The position numbers and the translations under genes were made by a program. This document shows, in pieces, positions 24,771 through 36,000 of a DNA stretch of 64,000 nt. Below the pieces are notes generated by a model that saw only the letters and a program-made list of their open reading frames with translations, was not told the origin of the DNA and did no database searches. The DNA lies in assembly GCF_041381155.1 (NCBI RefSeq), contig NC_091134.1, positions 39,577,338-39,641,337 of the forward strand. Reading direction: 5' to 3'. Every line of letters starts with the position of its first letter. Position 1 is the stretch's first letter. The stretch is from Argopecten irradians. Taxonomy: Eukaryota > Mollusca > Bivalvia > Pectinida > Pectinidae.

Positions 24771-25525
24771 TTTCGTTTTACAAAGGAAATATTAAGTCGT
24801 TGAATATCGCTAATTCTATTCAAATATTCATCATAAATGGTGGAGTTGATTATTCATAAATAAATAAAAACAAATGATCTAAAACAAAAAAATCAATACA
24901 ATGTTGAATTATTCTTTAATTTTAGTTTAGAGATTATATTTGTTGAACGTTCGGAATGCCTCGGTTAATTTTCAAATGGGCATGCTCGATGTTTCCAGTT
25001 TCAGTTCTGCTCGTGTAACATGTTAGAACCTTTGCAACAGATTTTAATACAGCTGGCTATCTTATTGTTGTAATTATTATAATTAGTAATTGAAACATGT
25101 TTTAAATAACCAAATTTGTATATCATGTTTATCGTCGGGTCGCTGACAATTCAATAAAAGTATTCGTGTCTGTACAAATGTAGATATCACTGAATTTCAG
25201 GCTAATTGAAATTATGATGCTGTTTTTAAACGAAAGTCATATGTATAATTTGTACTGTTGTATTGAATTGTTATTCAGTTTAGTTAATTAATTAACCGTT
25301 CTGTCTATTCAATCTGCGTTATACAGTCTTACATTTATATATGAAATCATATCGAGTTGGCATAGAACCTTATTTAGTCAAAATGATATAAAAATTTAAG
25401 AGATACGCATGTAAAGACAATTTATGTGATGACTTTTAATGTTCTATCAATAACTTATGATTCACATTATACTGAACATTTTGACCTCATTTTTATCCAT
25501 GCCCTAAGCAATAGTAAGCTTAAAG

Positions 25526-25552
<27 letters not shown>

Positions 25553-25557
<5 letters not shown>

Positions 25558-25832
25558 GACCACAGGGATCTGAAAATTAGTTTCAGATTATATAATCATG
25601 GACCCACCAGAGTGCCCTAAGACCATTTTAGACGTTTTAGAGGTCTAGATCAAAAAATGGTAAAAGTCATATTAGAGGCTACATAACATTATATGTAGAG
25701 TATGGTTTTATCGGATTTTTTTATCTAAACCCCTAGAACGTCTAAAACTGGTCTTAGAGCACTCACTGTCTCTGGTGGATCCATGATTATATAATCTGTA
25801 ACTAATATTCAGATCCATGTGACCTAGACCCG
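25553..25832. mobile_element. 280-bp foldback element
   Basis: Arms of about 110 bp pair: the left has gggatctgaaaattagtttc, agattatataatcatggacc and caccagagtgccctaagacc; the right carries the inverse of each with scattered changes, ending in tagacgttctagggg-type sequence around a loop of about 50 bp. It is preceded directly by a T23 tract. Non-coding. Confidence 0.8.
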
Positions 25833-25996
25833 TCCATCAATACATGGATCGAAATTTATTATAACAATACATGATCCTTGCGATTAATGGAAAAATGTAC
25901 GATTTGGTGTCAGCAGAGATTTAAATACTATTTAAATCTCTGGTGTCAGACAAGGTGACCCTGTTAGTCAGAACAAGTTTATTTTCATATGGTGCG

Positions 25997-26140
25997 CAAT
26001 CTAATTAAAATAAGACTTGTAATTCTGCTCCACTACGATACTCTACATGTACGTTACGCTCATATACCAAATCTTGTATATGAGCGTAACGTAGAGTACC
26101 GTAGTGGAGCGGAATTACAAGTCTTATTTTAATTTGATTG
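25997..26140. mobile_element. Foldback MITE, CAATCTRATT family, with 10-bp target duplication
   Basis: Starts caatctaattaaaataagac and ends gtcttattttaatttgattg. The whole 144 bp folds on itself with few mismatches (gtaattctgctccactacg against cgtagtggagcggaattac; gttacgctcatata against tatatgagcgtaac). It is flanked on both sides by atatggtgcg, a 10 bp direct repeat consistent with a target-site duplication. Long inverted ends plus a 9-10 bp duplication point to the Mutator-like superfamily. Confidence 0.85.
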
Positions 26141-26180
26141 ATATGGTGCGTCGATTTATTTTGAGTTAATTAGTTAGGTT

Positions 26181-26365
26181 ATCGAGTGGTATAGTGGCTA
26201 AACCACTCGTCGTTCACTAAACTGGCCAGGGTTCGATCCCCGGAACGGACGTGAAAAGATTAGGGGTCACCTGCCAGATCACATGGGGTTTCTCAGGGCA
26301 TTCCGGTTTCCTCTCACTGTGACCCCTCGCGCGTTTTCATCGGAGCAATCGAAAGTGATTTGTAT
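26181..26365 (+). mobile_element. tRNA-derived SINE
   Basis: The head resembles a tRNA: tggtatagtggctaaacc (A-box region) and a perfect B box ggttcgatccc at 26230-26240. It is followed by a body containing tcacatggggtttctcaggg and attccggtttcctctcac. A ggttt/ccggtttcctc block downstream of the tRNA head is typical of molluscan SINEs carrying the conserved Meta domain. No long 3' tail is visible; the end is placed where similarity to the SINE style fades. Confidence 0.6.
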
Positions 26366-26656
26366 AAGTTTTATAACATGTTTCGCATTCGATGTAAATA
26401 ATTAAAGTTTATATAAAGTTAACGAGTTACATATGTGCTTAATTATAAAGAATTATTTAGAAAAGCAGTTTATGCACTTTACTCTATCAATAATCATCAT
26501 ATGATCCGAAAGTATTGGAAGCAGCCTTATCACATCAGGAATATTGCAATAGTTTCTGGTATTAAAATTAATAGGATTAAAGATCACAAGCTCTGTGAAT
26601 GCGTCAGCAATCATCAGGGGCATTTTGAATTGCTTTACATCACGTTTGATTTTCAA

Positions 26657-26767
26657 CAATCTAATTAAAATCAGCTATTTGATACTCCATTTACTTCGTG
26701 CTCAGCTACAAACGGAGCACGAAGTAAGCGGCCCGGAGTATCAAATAGCTGATTTTAATCATATTGA
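26657..26767. mobile_element. Foldback MITE, CAATCTRATT family, with 8-bp target duplication
   Basis: Starts caatctaattaaaatcagct and ends agctgattttaatcatattga. Inner arms atttgatactcc and ggagtatcaaat pair, as do ttacttcgtgctc and gagcacgaagtaa. The direct repeat attttcaa abuts both ends. It shares its first 15 bases with the element at 25997 but has a different interior. Confidence 0.8.
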
Positions 26768-28179
26768 ATTTTCAACACGCAAACAGAAGATAGATATGCA
26801 TATAAAGATATTTTATAGATGAAAAATTAACTAGAAGTCTTCTAAGAGAATAAGGAATATTTCTTACCATTGTAGAGTTACAGAAATGAATTTTGATACA
26901 AACTTTTACCATTCTTCTAGATCCACCTGACCATGTTTCAACGAGATACAGTCATCTTTCTCCAATGCCATTTGGAAATGGAGCGTTGATAATTAAACGA
27001 AATATTGTTATGGTGATAATATTGAAATGGGGTTACGAGCTCCTTATTTTGTAATAATTTTGCCATGAACACCGGAATGCTCATGAAGTAATTCAAACCT
27101 CTACATTGTTCGACTTGGAAAAAACATTAGTATTTTTATATTATAGAGTTGTTCGGTGGAGATACAAATTTTCAGTGTGACTTGTGAGAATTTCAAAAGT
27201 TTTAAATACTTTTTAAATAGAAGCTTATATGGCCTTTTATTGTAAAAAAAAGTAAGCCGTCCACTAACCGTGACACCTGATCTACTGTGTTTCCTAACCG
27301 ATTAGGTATAATGAGTCAGTGTTTTTTAGACATTGGTATGTTAAGGGAGTTTTTGTCAATGACCTTGTAGAGGTCGAAGATTTATATCTTTTGAAAGTTT
27401 AACTTAAAAATATTATTACTTCTTTTTTTTATTTTGATCGACCTTACAAATACCACTGTCGAAGATCTGGAAACGAGGGCGCAAAACAATTTACTAATAA
27501 AGATATATTTTAGCAAAAAATTCCTTTGAAGAGTAGACTCCCCCGACCAGTTTTCGAACAATAAACACGGATTTTGGCTGTTAAATTTAAAAAGTAAGCA
27601 ATGGTTGAAGTTTGTGTTATTTTAACTTAGGAAAGACTTATGGCATATATTTTAAACAAAATTAAAATTGATTTCATGTGTTTGGTTGTTTACGGCAGCG
27701 AGTCAAACACCACTGCCAAAATGGCGGAAATTGTGTAATAAGGGACCAGTCGTCGAAGACCCCAATAAATAAATAAATATTGTTTTCTACATATTCTGAT
27801 ATATTGAAACTTCTATTTCTCAAAACAGCAACAAAAATATTTTTCTAAATCCACAACCTGTTCGGTTCATATTCGACAAAAAACAAAGTCAACTATTTCT
27901 TTGGGAAATCATGGGATAACACGCGTTTTAACATTTATATTTTTAGAATAGTTTTAACTTTTCAAGCGATGTTGTTGATTTTCATTTATTTATCTATCTA
28001 TCTTTTTTTTTTCATGATTTGCCGTCAAAAGTTGTCTGCTAATATTCAAATCACGGAATTGGTAAGAGCACTTTTCTTATTGGCAAAAGAAAAGTGTCAA
28101 TACACACCACTATCATCATGCATCGTGAACAAAAGAATCGACTGATTTTAGCAATGAGAAGCGAAATGTAAAATAGGTG

Positions 28180-28392
28180 TTCGAGCACTGTCCTGTTCGA
28201 GGACTGGTCAGGTGAGTCTACTTAGAGAGCGACGCCCAACTTCAAAGTCACACAGTCAACCACAGTGCATCGTTATACAGCTCTTTTGATGTACATCATA
28301 GCACTAAATTACCTGTTCTGTTGCCTCCAGTTTTCCTATGAGATAGTCGAGAGGTGTAGAGATCGTAAGTGATCGGAACCCCTGGAGTACCG
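28180..28392. mobile_element. Single arm of the 48453-48745 element family
   Basis: Runs from gagcgacgcccaacttcaaa through ttttgatgtacatca, cctccagttttcctatgaga and gtgtagagatcgtaagtgat to ggagtaccgaga. It is collinear with the right half of the inverted element at 48453-48745, without a matching left arm here. A truncated or half-deleted copy. Confidence 0.65.
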
Positions 28393-28837
28393 AGAATGTT
28401 TAGACATGTATAACTAATAATTATAAAGTAACACAAATTTCAATAAATTATCATTAAACATACTGTATATAAAACCAAACCTATTGACTATATCCAATTG
28501 CAAACCTCGTTCCATTTCCCTTGGTTTAGTTTAAATTGTATCTCAAAGTATTTCAGACTGTTTGGTTGAATCAAGTATAATATAATGCAAATCAATTTAC
28601 CCATTGAATTGGGCATGCATTGATATTTCAATGCTGTAATGTTACATATGATATCAAATATATATGACAGTAGAATAATCAACAGACAAAAAGAAATAAT
28701 CCCAGTTGACGATAGTACATTTGACCTAGAATGCGCCGGCTTGTGCGAGAACACGCCAACCAAGTATACCCTAATTAAGCATGCTCGTTACGCAGCGCAA
28801 TGTATGAATAACATCCGAAAACTCCCGAATGAGTCTT

Positions 28838-28901
28838 TAGGCGGGTGAGGTTCAGGAATTTGAACCTCGAAAAAACAATTTTCGGCTTTATTGTCAAAAA
28901 G
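28838..28901 (+). other. 5' noncoding exon of hnRNP gene A
   Basis: Begins near ttaggcgggtgaggttcagg and ends aaaaag before the donor gtacgt. The same segment, in the same order and with a donor at the same place, precedes gene B (55368-55434), while surrounding sequence is not alignable, which supports a transcribed 5' UTR exon. It contains an inverted repeat gaggttca-ggaatt-tgaacctc that could form an RNA hairpin. The transcription start is not defined; no TATA box seen. It joins the acceptor at 30033, about 1.1 kb downstream. Confidence 0.65.
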
Positions 28902-29204
28902 GTACGTATGTTGTTACATTCCATCATTACACGACACTTGATAAGTAAATGATGGGTTATCCAAAGAAAGATATATGTGCCATTTTTTTCAGTTAATGCA
29001 AAAAACACACGGAGTAAGAACGCGGGACATCAAGCGCACCTGCTAATCGATTTCAAGATCCAGTTATTCTGTTTTATTCTGCGTTTTTGTTTAGTATCTG
29101 TTGATGTATTTGGTCTAAATTTTAAGTTCATTGATATCATGTACACATAAATAACACTGAGTGTGTTTGAATATCTAAAGATGCAGAACCATGCTTCTCG
29201 CACA

Positions 29205-29260
29205 TGTTTTGTTAACCGGTCCGCCATTTGCAATTTTATGCGTCATCGACCCGCATGGCC
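29205..29260 (+). promoter_or_regulatory. Intron-1 block of gene A shared with gene B
   Basis: The motifs ccggtccgccattt and gcgtcatc occur in this order here, and as accggctagacaaacatccgccatttt and ggcgtcatcc at 55719-55775, at a similar distance (about 300 bp) past the 5' exon donor of each copy. aaatggcgg is the YY1-type core read on the minus strand. Upstream of this, gcgcacctgctaa is also shared (about 29034 and 55547). Regulatory role is inferred from conservation alone. Confidence 0.4.
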
Positions 29261-30053
29261 TTTGCCGTAAAAAAGGGGATAATGATTCTACATTGTACGA
29301 TGAGAGACAGAAAATGATTTTAATCAGGCATTGAAGCGCAACGAATCATACATTGTTCCACGCGATTGTCACACCTGCAAGTGTTAGAAATTACAAATTC
29401 TCATTTATTTATATTTCTCCTTTGTTTTCTTGTTGTTGGGTTCACGTTTTACAATATAGGTACTCTGATTGGACAATGGGATCACGTGACAAAGTTGTTG
29501 GTTTAGTTTTCATAAAGCGCACCTGTCGACCTACGAAATTCCCCGCTGACATGTTGGCGTGTCAAATAGTGAAAAAAAATAAAGTGATTTTAACGCATGT
29601 TTTTCCTCTGGTGTGCTACAAGTGACCATTAACACAATTAACTTTAGAGAAATATAATTTAAAAAAGTTAGATATGACACTTATTAAATATTAGATTAAT
29701 TTTATTGGCAACCAGACAAATTTTAAATGCAAAAAAAAATATATATATATCATCATTATCTACAGATTTAAGAAATCTTGATATGTAAAATAAATAAGTG
29801 ACTATTCCATTGTATAGCATAATACTGGAGGTGTAGATCGAGGGTTGCTGAAGCTGGGATGGAATTTTTATTACTTTCGAGAAGTGTTTTGCTGTAACAA
29901 TGTGTATTGCGGTTTTCTGATAGCTAAAATGCTTACAGGATGCACATTCAACCTGAATGGTTATCCAGTTATCCGTTCAAGCTCTAATATAGATTGGTTC
30001 TTGATAATATTAAATTATTTCTTTTATTTTTCAGAAATTATATTAAAATTTAG

Positions 30054-33000
30054 ATGGCAGAAAATGGTATAACTCTTGCTTCAGAAGACGGACTTTTGGC
30101 AGATAAAATGGAATCCAAAGAACATACACCTGAAAACCTTGAAAATCACCAAAAACTATTAGATTACGGAATTAATGCAAAAATTGCTGATGAAGTCCTG
30201 AACATTTATGAATCAGGTTTGTTAAATTATCACTGATCAATATATATTAGTGAAATTTTTATATCATTTATGCACTAAAATGTTGCAATCCACAGTAAAA
30301 CTACTTTCTCAATATTTTTGTATGATCATTGATCTGCTGTGTATTACATAGCAGTGATTTTTCTCCTTATATAACTGGGGTCGTATTCCCAATGCCAAAC
30401 CCCGCTATTTTTTTCCCAATTACAATGAAAAATTCCCAAATCAAATCTCCAAAAAACAAACAAAACTGAAAAGCTCTCCCCTTGTTGTTTAATCTAAAAC
30501 AATCTACTCTGAAACTGTAGTTATGGCCGTCACCTTTTGATAAAATGAAACAGTTAACTGCTTTACGATATCTAATCGCTTATTTTACCATGTTCAGAAA
30601 TGGGTAACTTTTTTCCAAAACTGTTCTTTTTGCAATTAAAAATTCCCAATTTGTTACAAAAACTTTTTTCCCAAAATGCCCTGAAAAATCACTGCATAGT
30701 TAATAGTATCAAAATATCAGATGCTGCATTTACAATATATTGTACTATAGATTTCTAAACTTCACTTCTAATTAATTAAGTTTCAGTTGTCTTTGTAGTT
30801 GATATTGTATGGACCCAAATTATCTTAACCCTTTAAGCGCTTGTCACCGCAAATGTCGTTCCGCTAGTATCGGTCTCGTAATGTTGGTCACCGCAAATGT
30901 CGTTCTGTTGACAACCTTTTTCACACGGCTCTTAGGTATTTCCCATCCACGTGTTTATAAATAAAAATGATTCTGATTGGTTGTTTAGGCCCCAAACTAG
31001 CATAACAGCGTGTGTGTACTGATACTCTCGGCGGGAGTACTACGATATGCTATGTTGAACAGGCCCCGACAGCAAACGTAAACAATTCGTAAATTCCATC
31101 ATGGCGGCCGCTTTTGACTCAGACTGGGACAGTGACGAAGACGATAATATTGAAAATATCTTCAATGAAAATAGTGACAGTTAAACTGAATTTAAAGGTT
31201 TTGGGCCCGAGTATATTGTTAGGAATGGAGCACTAATTGCTCACATTGATATAGATGATTTCTCGCCCGAGAATGACGACGAAGACAACTCGGACAAAGC
31301 GGAGGGTTGGATGAAATCATCGGGGCCACCTTTTTGTGTCCCGTTTACAAGGGAATCAAAACTTATTATTAATATGGAAAATCAGGAACCTATAGATTTT
31401 TTTCACTTATTTCTAAATGACGATTTTTTAAATATTGTTGTCCAACAGATTTATATGCCGACCGCAAAATATCAAGGTCGTCAAGGAAATCACTCGCGTA
31501 TCTTCGAGTGGAAACAGGTGTCACTCGAGGAGATGAAAGCATTTATTGGTCTTGTTATAGCGATGGGATTGTCCATAAAACCGATACTTACTGGGCAACT
31601 GAGAACGTTATTTTTACTCCATTTTTCGGAGACAAAATGTCTAAAGATCGTTTCCAAAATATTCTCTCAAACTTACACCTGTGTGACAACGACACCTTCA
31701 TACCTTTGTATATTATCGCCAGGTATTATTACCTGCTAATGACGAGGACTCTGATGAAATATCTACCTCCTGAATCAGTCCTTCAGAACCGGTAAACTCA
31801 CAAGAAATGTGTGAAATAATAATCACAAAGTCAGAATTTACAACATACTTAGTTTTATTTCATAATTCAACGACAATGTTTACCTGTCAACTAGAGCTAT
31901 GATTTACCTGTTCACACCTGAAATATGAATCAATTAATCACCAAAAACTAATTAATTCTATTCCTTGCTGAAGAACAGGAATAAAGAATGATAGTTAGGT
32001 GATTTACATTATAAATACTCCTACTTTATGGAATTTTGAAGAAAATGTATTTATTTACCTGTAATTTTTACCTGTAAATCCTTACCTGACAAATTTTTAG
32101 AGACAAATTTACCATCTATGTAAACCTAAACATCTACTGAACAAAATTTGTATATATGTCTATTATTGAAAATGGCATGGAAAAAATGTTATTGAACATT
32201 AAATAAAGGTATTCATAATTTCTGTATTTCTTCAAATTAATTCAACAGTGCGGCCCCTTGTATAGTAAGAGTATATAGCGCTTAAAGGGTTAACTTATTT
32301 AAAAAGATATGAACATTATCTTTTCAGGCAAACTCAAACACTGTGATCTGGATGAAAGGGCGCTGGATGCTCTGAAAGAATTCAACCCAGATGATGGTGT
32401 CTCAGTTCTGAAACAGTTCAGCGATGTTTGTCTGAAACATGTTGCCAACAAAAGTGCATTTTTATGTGGAATGATGAAAACTTATCGTCAGAACAAAAAA
32501 CAGGGCTCATCAGCAGCTACAGCAAAAGGACCAGATGAACAAAAATTAAAAGTAAGGCATACATTTATGTTGTATGCATTGTTGAATTTTCCCCAATGCA
32601 ATTGTCATGCAGATAAGGGCTGTGCCATTACATAATTTTCCAAACTCTAGGGGTGCAGCAGTTAACCCGGTTTATTGGTATACTGCAAAACATTGCAAAA
32701 CGATACAATACCGCAATAGGAATGTGATTACCGGTTTGCCTGATTAAAACTACTAACTTTGGTTTTGATGCCTGGAGGGTATATTACCTTCTTTACATTT
32801 CTTGCTTCCTCTTTGTGAAAGCTGGTGCCTTCAATAATACAAGAATACTTCATTTAACATTTTACAGGGTTAGCTCCCTTGTGGATAGGTATTGATTGTG
32901 ACGTCATTATTGAGCAAAATTAACACCATTTTCTCTGAAAGGTATGACATTTCACTCGAAAACACATGTAGTTTACGTGACGTCACTATCAATACCTACC

Positions 33001-36000
33001 TGCAAGGGCAGGTAACGCTTTAATATGCAAAAACAGAATAGATAAATTACAACAAACCTTGATGGGGAAAATTAACTTTTTATTTTAGGACATTTTGGCC
33101 AGGACGGGATACTCTTTAGACGTGACCACTGGGCAAAGAAAATATGGTGGACCCCCTCCTGGTTCAGAAGAAAGTTCAACTCCACCTGGATCTGGGCACG
33201 AGGTGAGTCTTCTATTCAACCTGAATTTGTTTAGGTATGGAAGATTAAAATGGGTGATAAAGTTCCATTTTCCCTCTGTAGATAATGGTACTTATTTTCA
33301 ATAAATTAACCTTTTGTTTTTGAAAACAAATATTTCAACAACTTTTCTGCATTAAGCTTGTGTTTAATAAAATGATAGTTAAGTATTACACTTCTTTAAA
33401 AACAAAAAGAACACCATGATATTAACAAAACAAAAAAACAAAACAAAAACCAAGAAATTCCAATATCGGTTTTGAAGGAGAAAAAATAGCTTGCAATTCC
33501 AATACCGGTTTTAACAAACTCTTTTATTTCAGATCTTTGTTGGGAAGATCCCCAAAGATGTGTTTGAAGACGAACTTATACCTCTGTTTGAAGAATGTGG
33601 AAAAATTTGGGACTTGCGTCTCATGATGGACCCCATGACTGGATTCAACAGAGGGTATTGTTTTGTGACATATTGTGAAAAAGCTGGAGCTCAGGAAGCT
33701 GTCAACAAGGTAATTGTGATAGTCTTATTGACATGGTATGTCTATTCCAGAATATTGTTTCTACCTAGCTTGTCTTTTCTGCCATGTCATAATAATGTAT
33801 TCAGGGTTCTCATTAAAAGCTGGTTGCTGGCAAAAACAGCTGTCTATTTCCTTGTTTACAACAGGCTATTTTTATCAGAAATAAGTATTAGCCACCATTA
33901 GGGCCTGCTGCCCCGAACCACCTATTTGGGGCCTGTGGCTTTGAATTTTGGAAAATGTGCGACAAAGCAAGATATGGGAAAAATTATAATATATGAAATA
34001 AATCACAGCAAATAAGATTTTTTATTTTCAGTGCAGTTTATGTACTTTCTGAAGCCAATTAAACTATATTTAAAAGCCATTTAACTAAATTTTTGCAATA
34101 TTTTGGGATAGTTTTCTAGAAATTTTGATTTTGGGAAATTTAAGGCTTGAATTGGGAAAAGTTTAAAGGCTTTGTCATGGGCAATTTGCATGAAAATCAG
34201 CCCCATATCATGCTGGAAAAAACAGTGTTATGCCATCCACATGAGCATACATATTATTATTCACTCTGTATGAGGGGAGGGTGACAACACATATTCGGAC
34301 AATAGATTTCTTGGCTAGGTTGTTACCAATTCCTTAAGTAAAAGTGAATTTACAGATGTAGTTCATGTGGATTATGCTGAAATTTTTCCATTGTAGCTTG
34401 ACAACCATGCAATTAAAGAAGGAAAAAACATAAAGGTAAACATCTCTGTTGCCAACCAGAGATTGTTTGTCGGTAGTATCCCAAAGAACAAGTCACGAGA
34501 GGAAATATTGGAAGAATTCACAGGCAAGACCGGTATGTAGTTGAGTTGTAAAATAACAAGAAACTCTTGATGTGGAAGAAAGATTTGTTTTTAGAGTGTA
34601 ACTTGTTTAGGTGTATGTTGAATTTCTAGTGAGATTATTGTATGGACATGAATCATTTCTATAAGTATCTTTCTCCTGTTGATAATTTGCCTTTTTTTTG
34701 TTGTTGCAGTGATTGTTGGGTCTGTTACATTTTTAGACAGGCAACTTGCCAATTTATATCGGCATTAAAAAAAATCATCAATCAAGATAAATTGTACAGC
34801 TAGCTTTCTTCATAAATGAAACAAATCAATGTAAAGTTGTGCCTGTTAATGTAAGCAAATATGTTCAATGTTGAATTTCATTTTCTTATGCAATATGAAT
34901 TTCTTTTCAGAGGGTCTCACCGATGTTATTATATACAGATCTGCTGATAAAGAGAGTCAAAAGAACCGAGGGTTTGCCTTCCTGGAATTTGATTCTCACA
35001 AGTCCGCCTCTATTGCAAGAAGACGCCTTGCCTCTGGTAGGGTGAAAGTGTGGGGGGCACCTGTCGTGGTTGACTGGGCAGATCCTATTGAAGAGCCAGA
35101 CGATGAGACTATGGCAAAGGTACTCTATACATTTACCCACATGGTTAACACAGTCTAAATGTGAATATAGACATATCTTAGTTTATTTATACTGTAAATT
35201 TTAGTGGCGACACATTACAATGCTTTTTAACTTAGTCTCCAAAGTTGATTGACATGATTTAGGCTTGGATGTTTCTTCTATATCGATATCCATATATTTT
35301 TGTTATGAATTATTTCACAATAAAAGCACTTGCAAAATAACAATATATTTGCAGTATTAGTAATAAAACTGTAACTGATTAAATATATATGAAAACGCTG
35401 ATGTACTGTATAATCTAGCTCTTTAAATTTGCGATGTCAACATTTTGCAGTTACTTATACGGAGGTTAGATTTAGTCTGCTACTGTGGATTTACCAGTGT
35501 AATGTTTGGGTGTTGACTTGCCAATATTCTGTTGTAGGTGAAAGTACTGTATGTTAGAAATATCTCCAGGGATGTTACAGAAGAACTACTCAAGGAAAAA
35601 TTTGGTGACTTTGGCAAAGTCGAACGGGTTAAAAAAATCAAGGATTATGGATTTATCCACTATGAGGAACGAGAGGATGCCGTGAAAGCCCAGCAAGAAA
35701 TGGATGGCATGGTAAGTTTTAATAACCCAACAAATGGCTGGTTAGTTGGCAGTTTTAGCAGGAACATACCAACAGTTGATGTTTGATTCCTTAATCAGAC
35801 CTAAACAAATATTGGGTCATCTGGATGACTGGATAGTGGATACCTAATACCTATTGGAGTACCTCCTCGAGACTATATATATACGTCTGATAGATATCTC
35901 TGCTCAGAATCCCTACTTTAAGTCCTCTAAAATCTATTCTGGAAAATCTGGTCAGGTTGACCTATTTCTTTGCAAGGATCTATATTATAGATATACGACT

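Larger units (their letters stand above)
24771..28837. other. Intergenic stretch rich in foldback elements
   Basis: Between the divergent JmjC and hnRNP gene A starts. It holds a T run at 25528-25551, foldbacks at 25553-25832, 25997-26140 and 26657-26767, a SINE at 26181-26365 and a single transposon arm near 28180-28392, all listed separately. No coding exon recognised. Confidence 0.6.

Noticed and set aside
33780..34220. Possible degraded transposon in gene A intron 4 (ttctcattaaaagctgg ... tgaaaatcagcccc)
   Set aside because: The ends are only loosely inverse and no flanking duplication is visible; too weak to list as an element.
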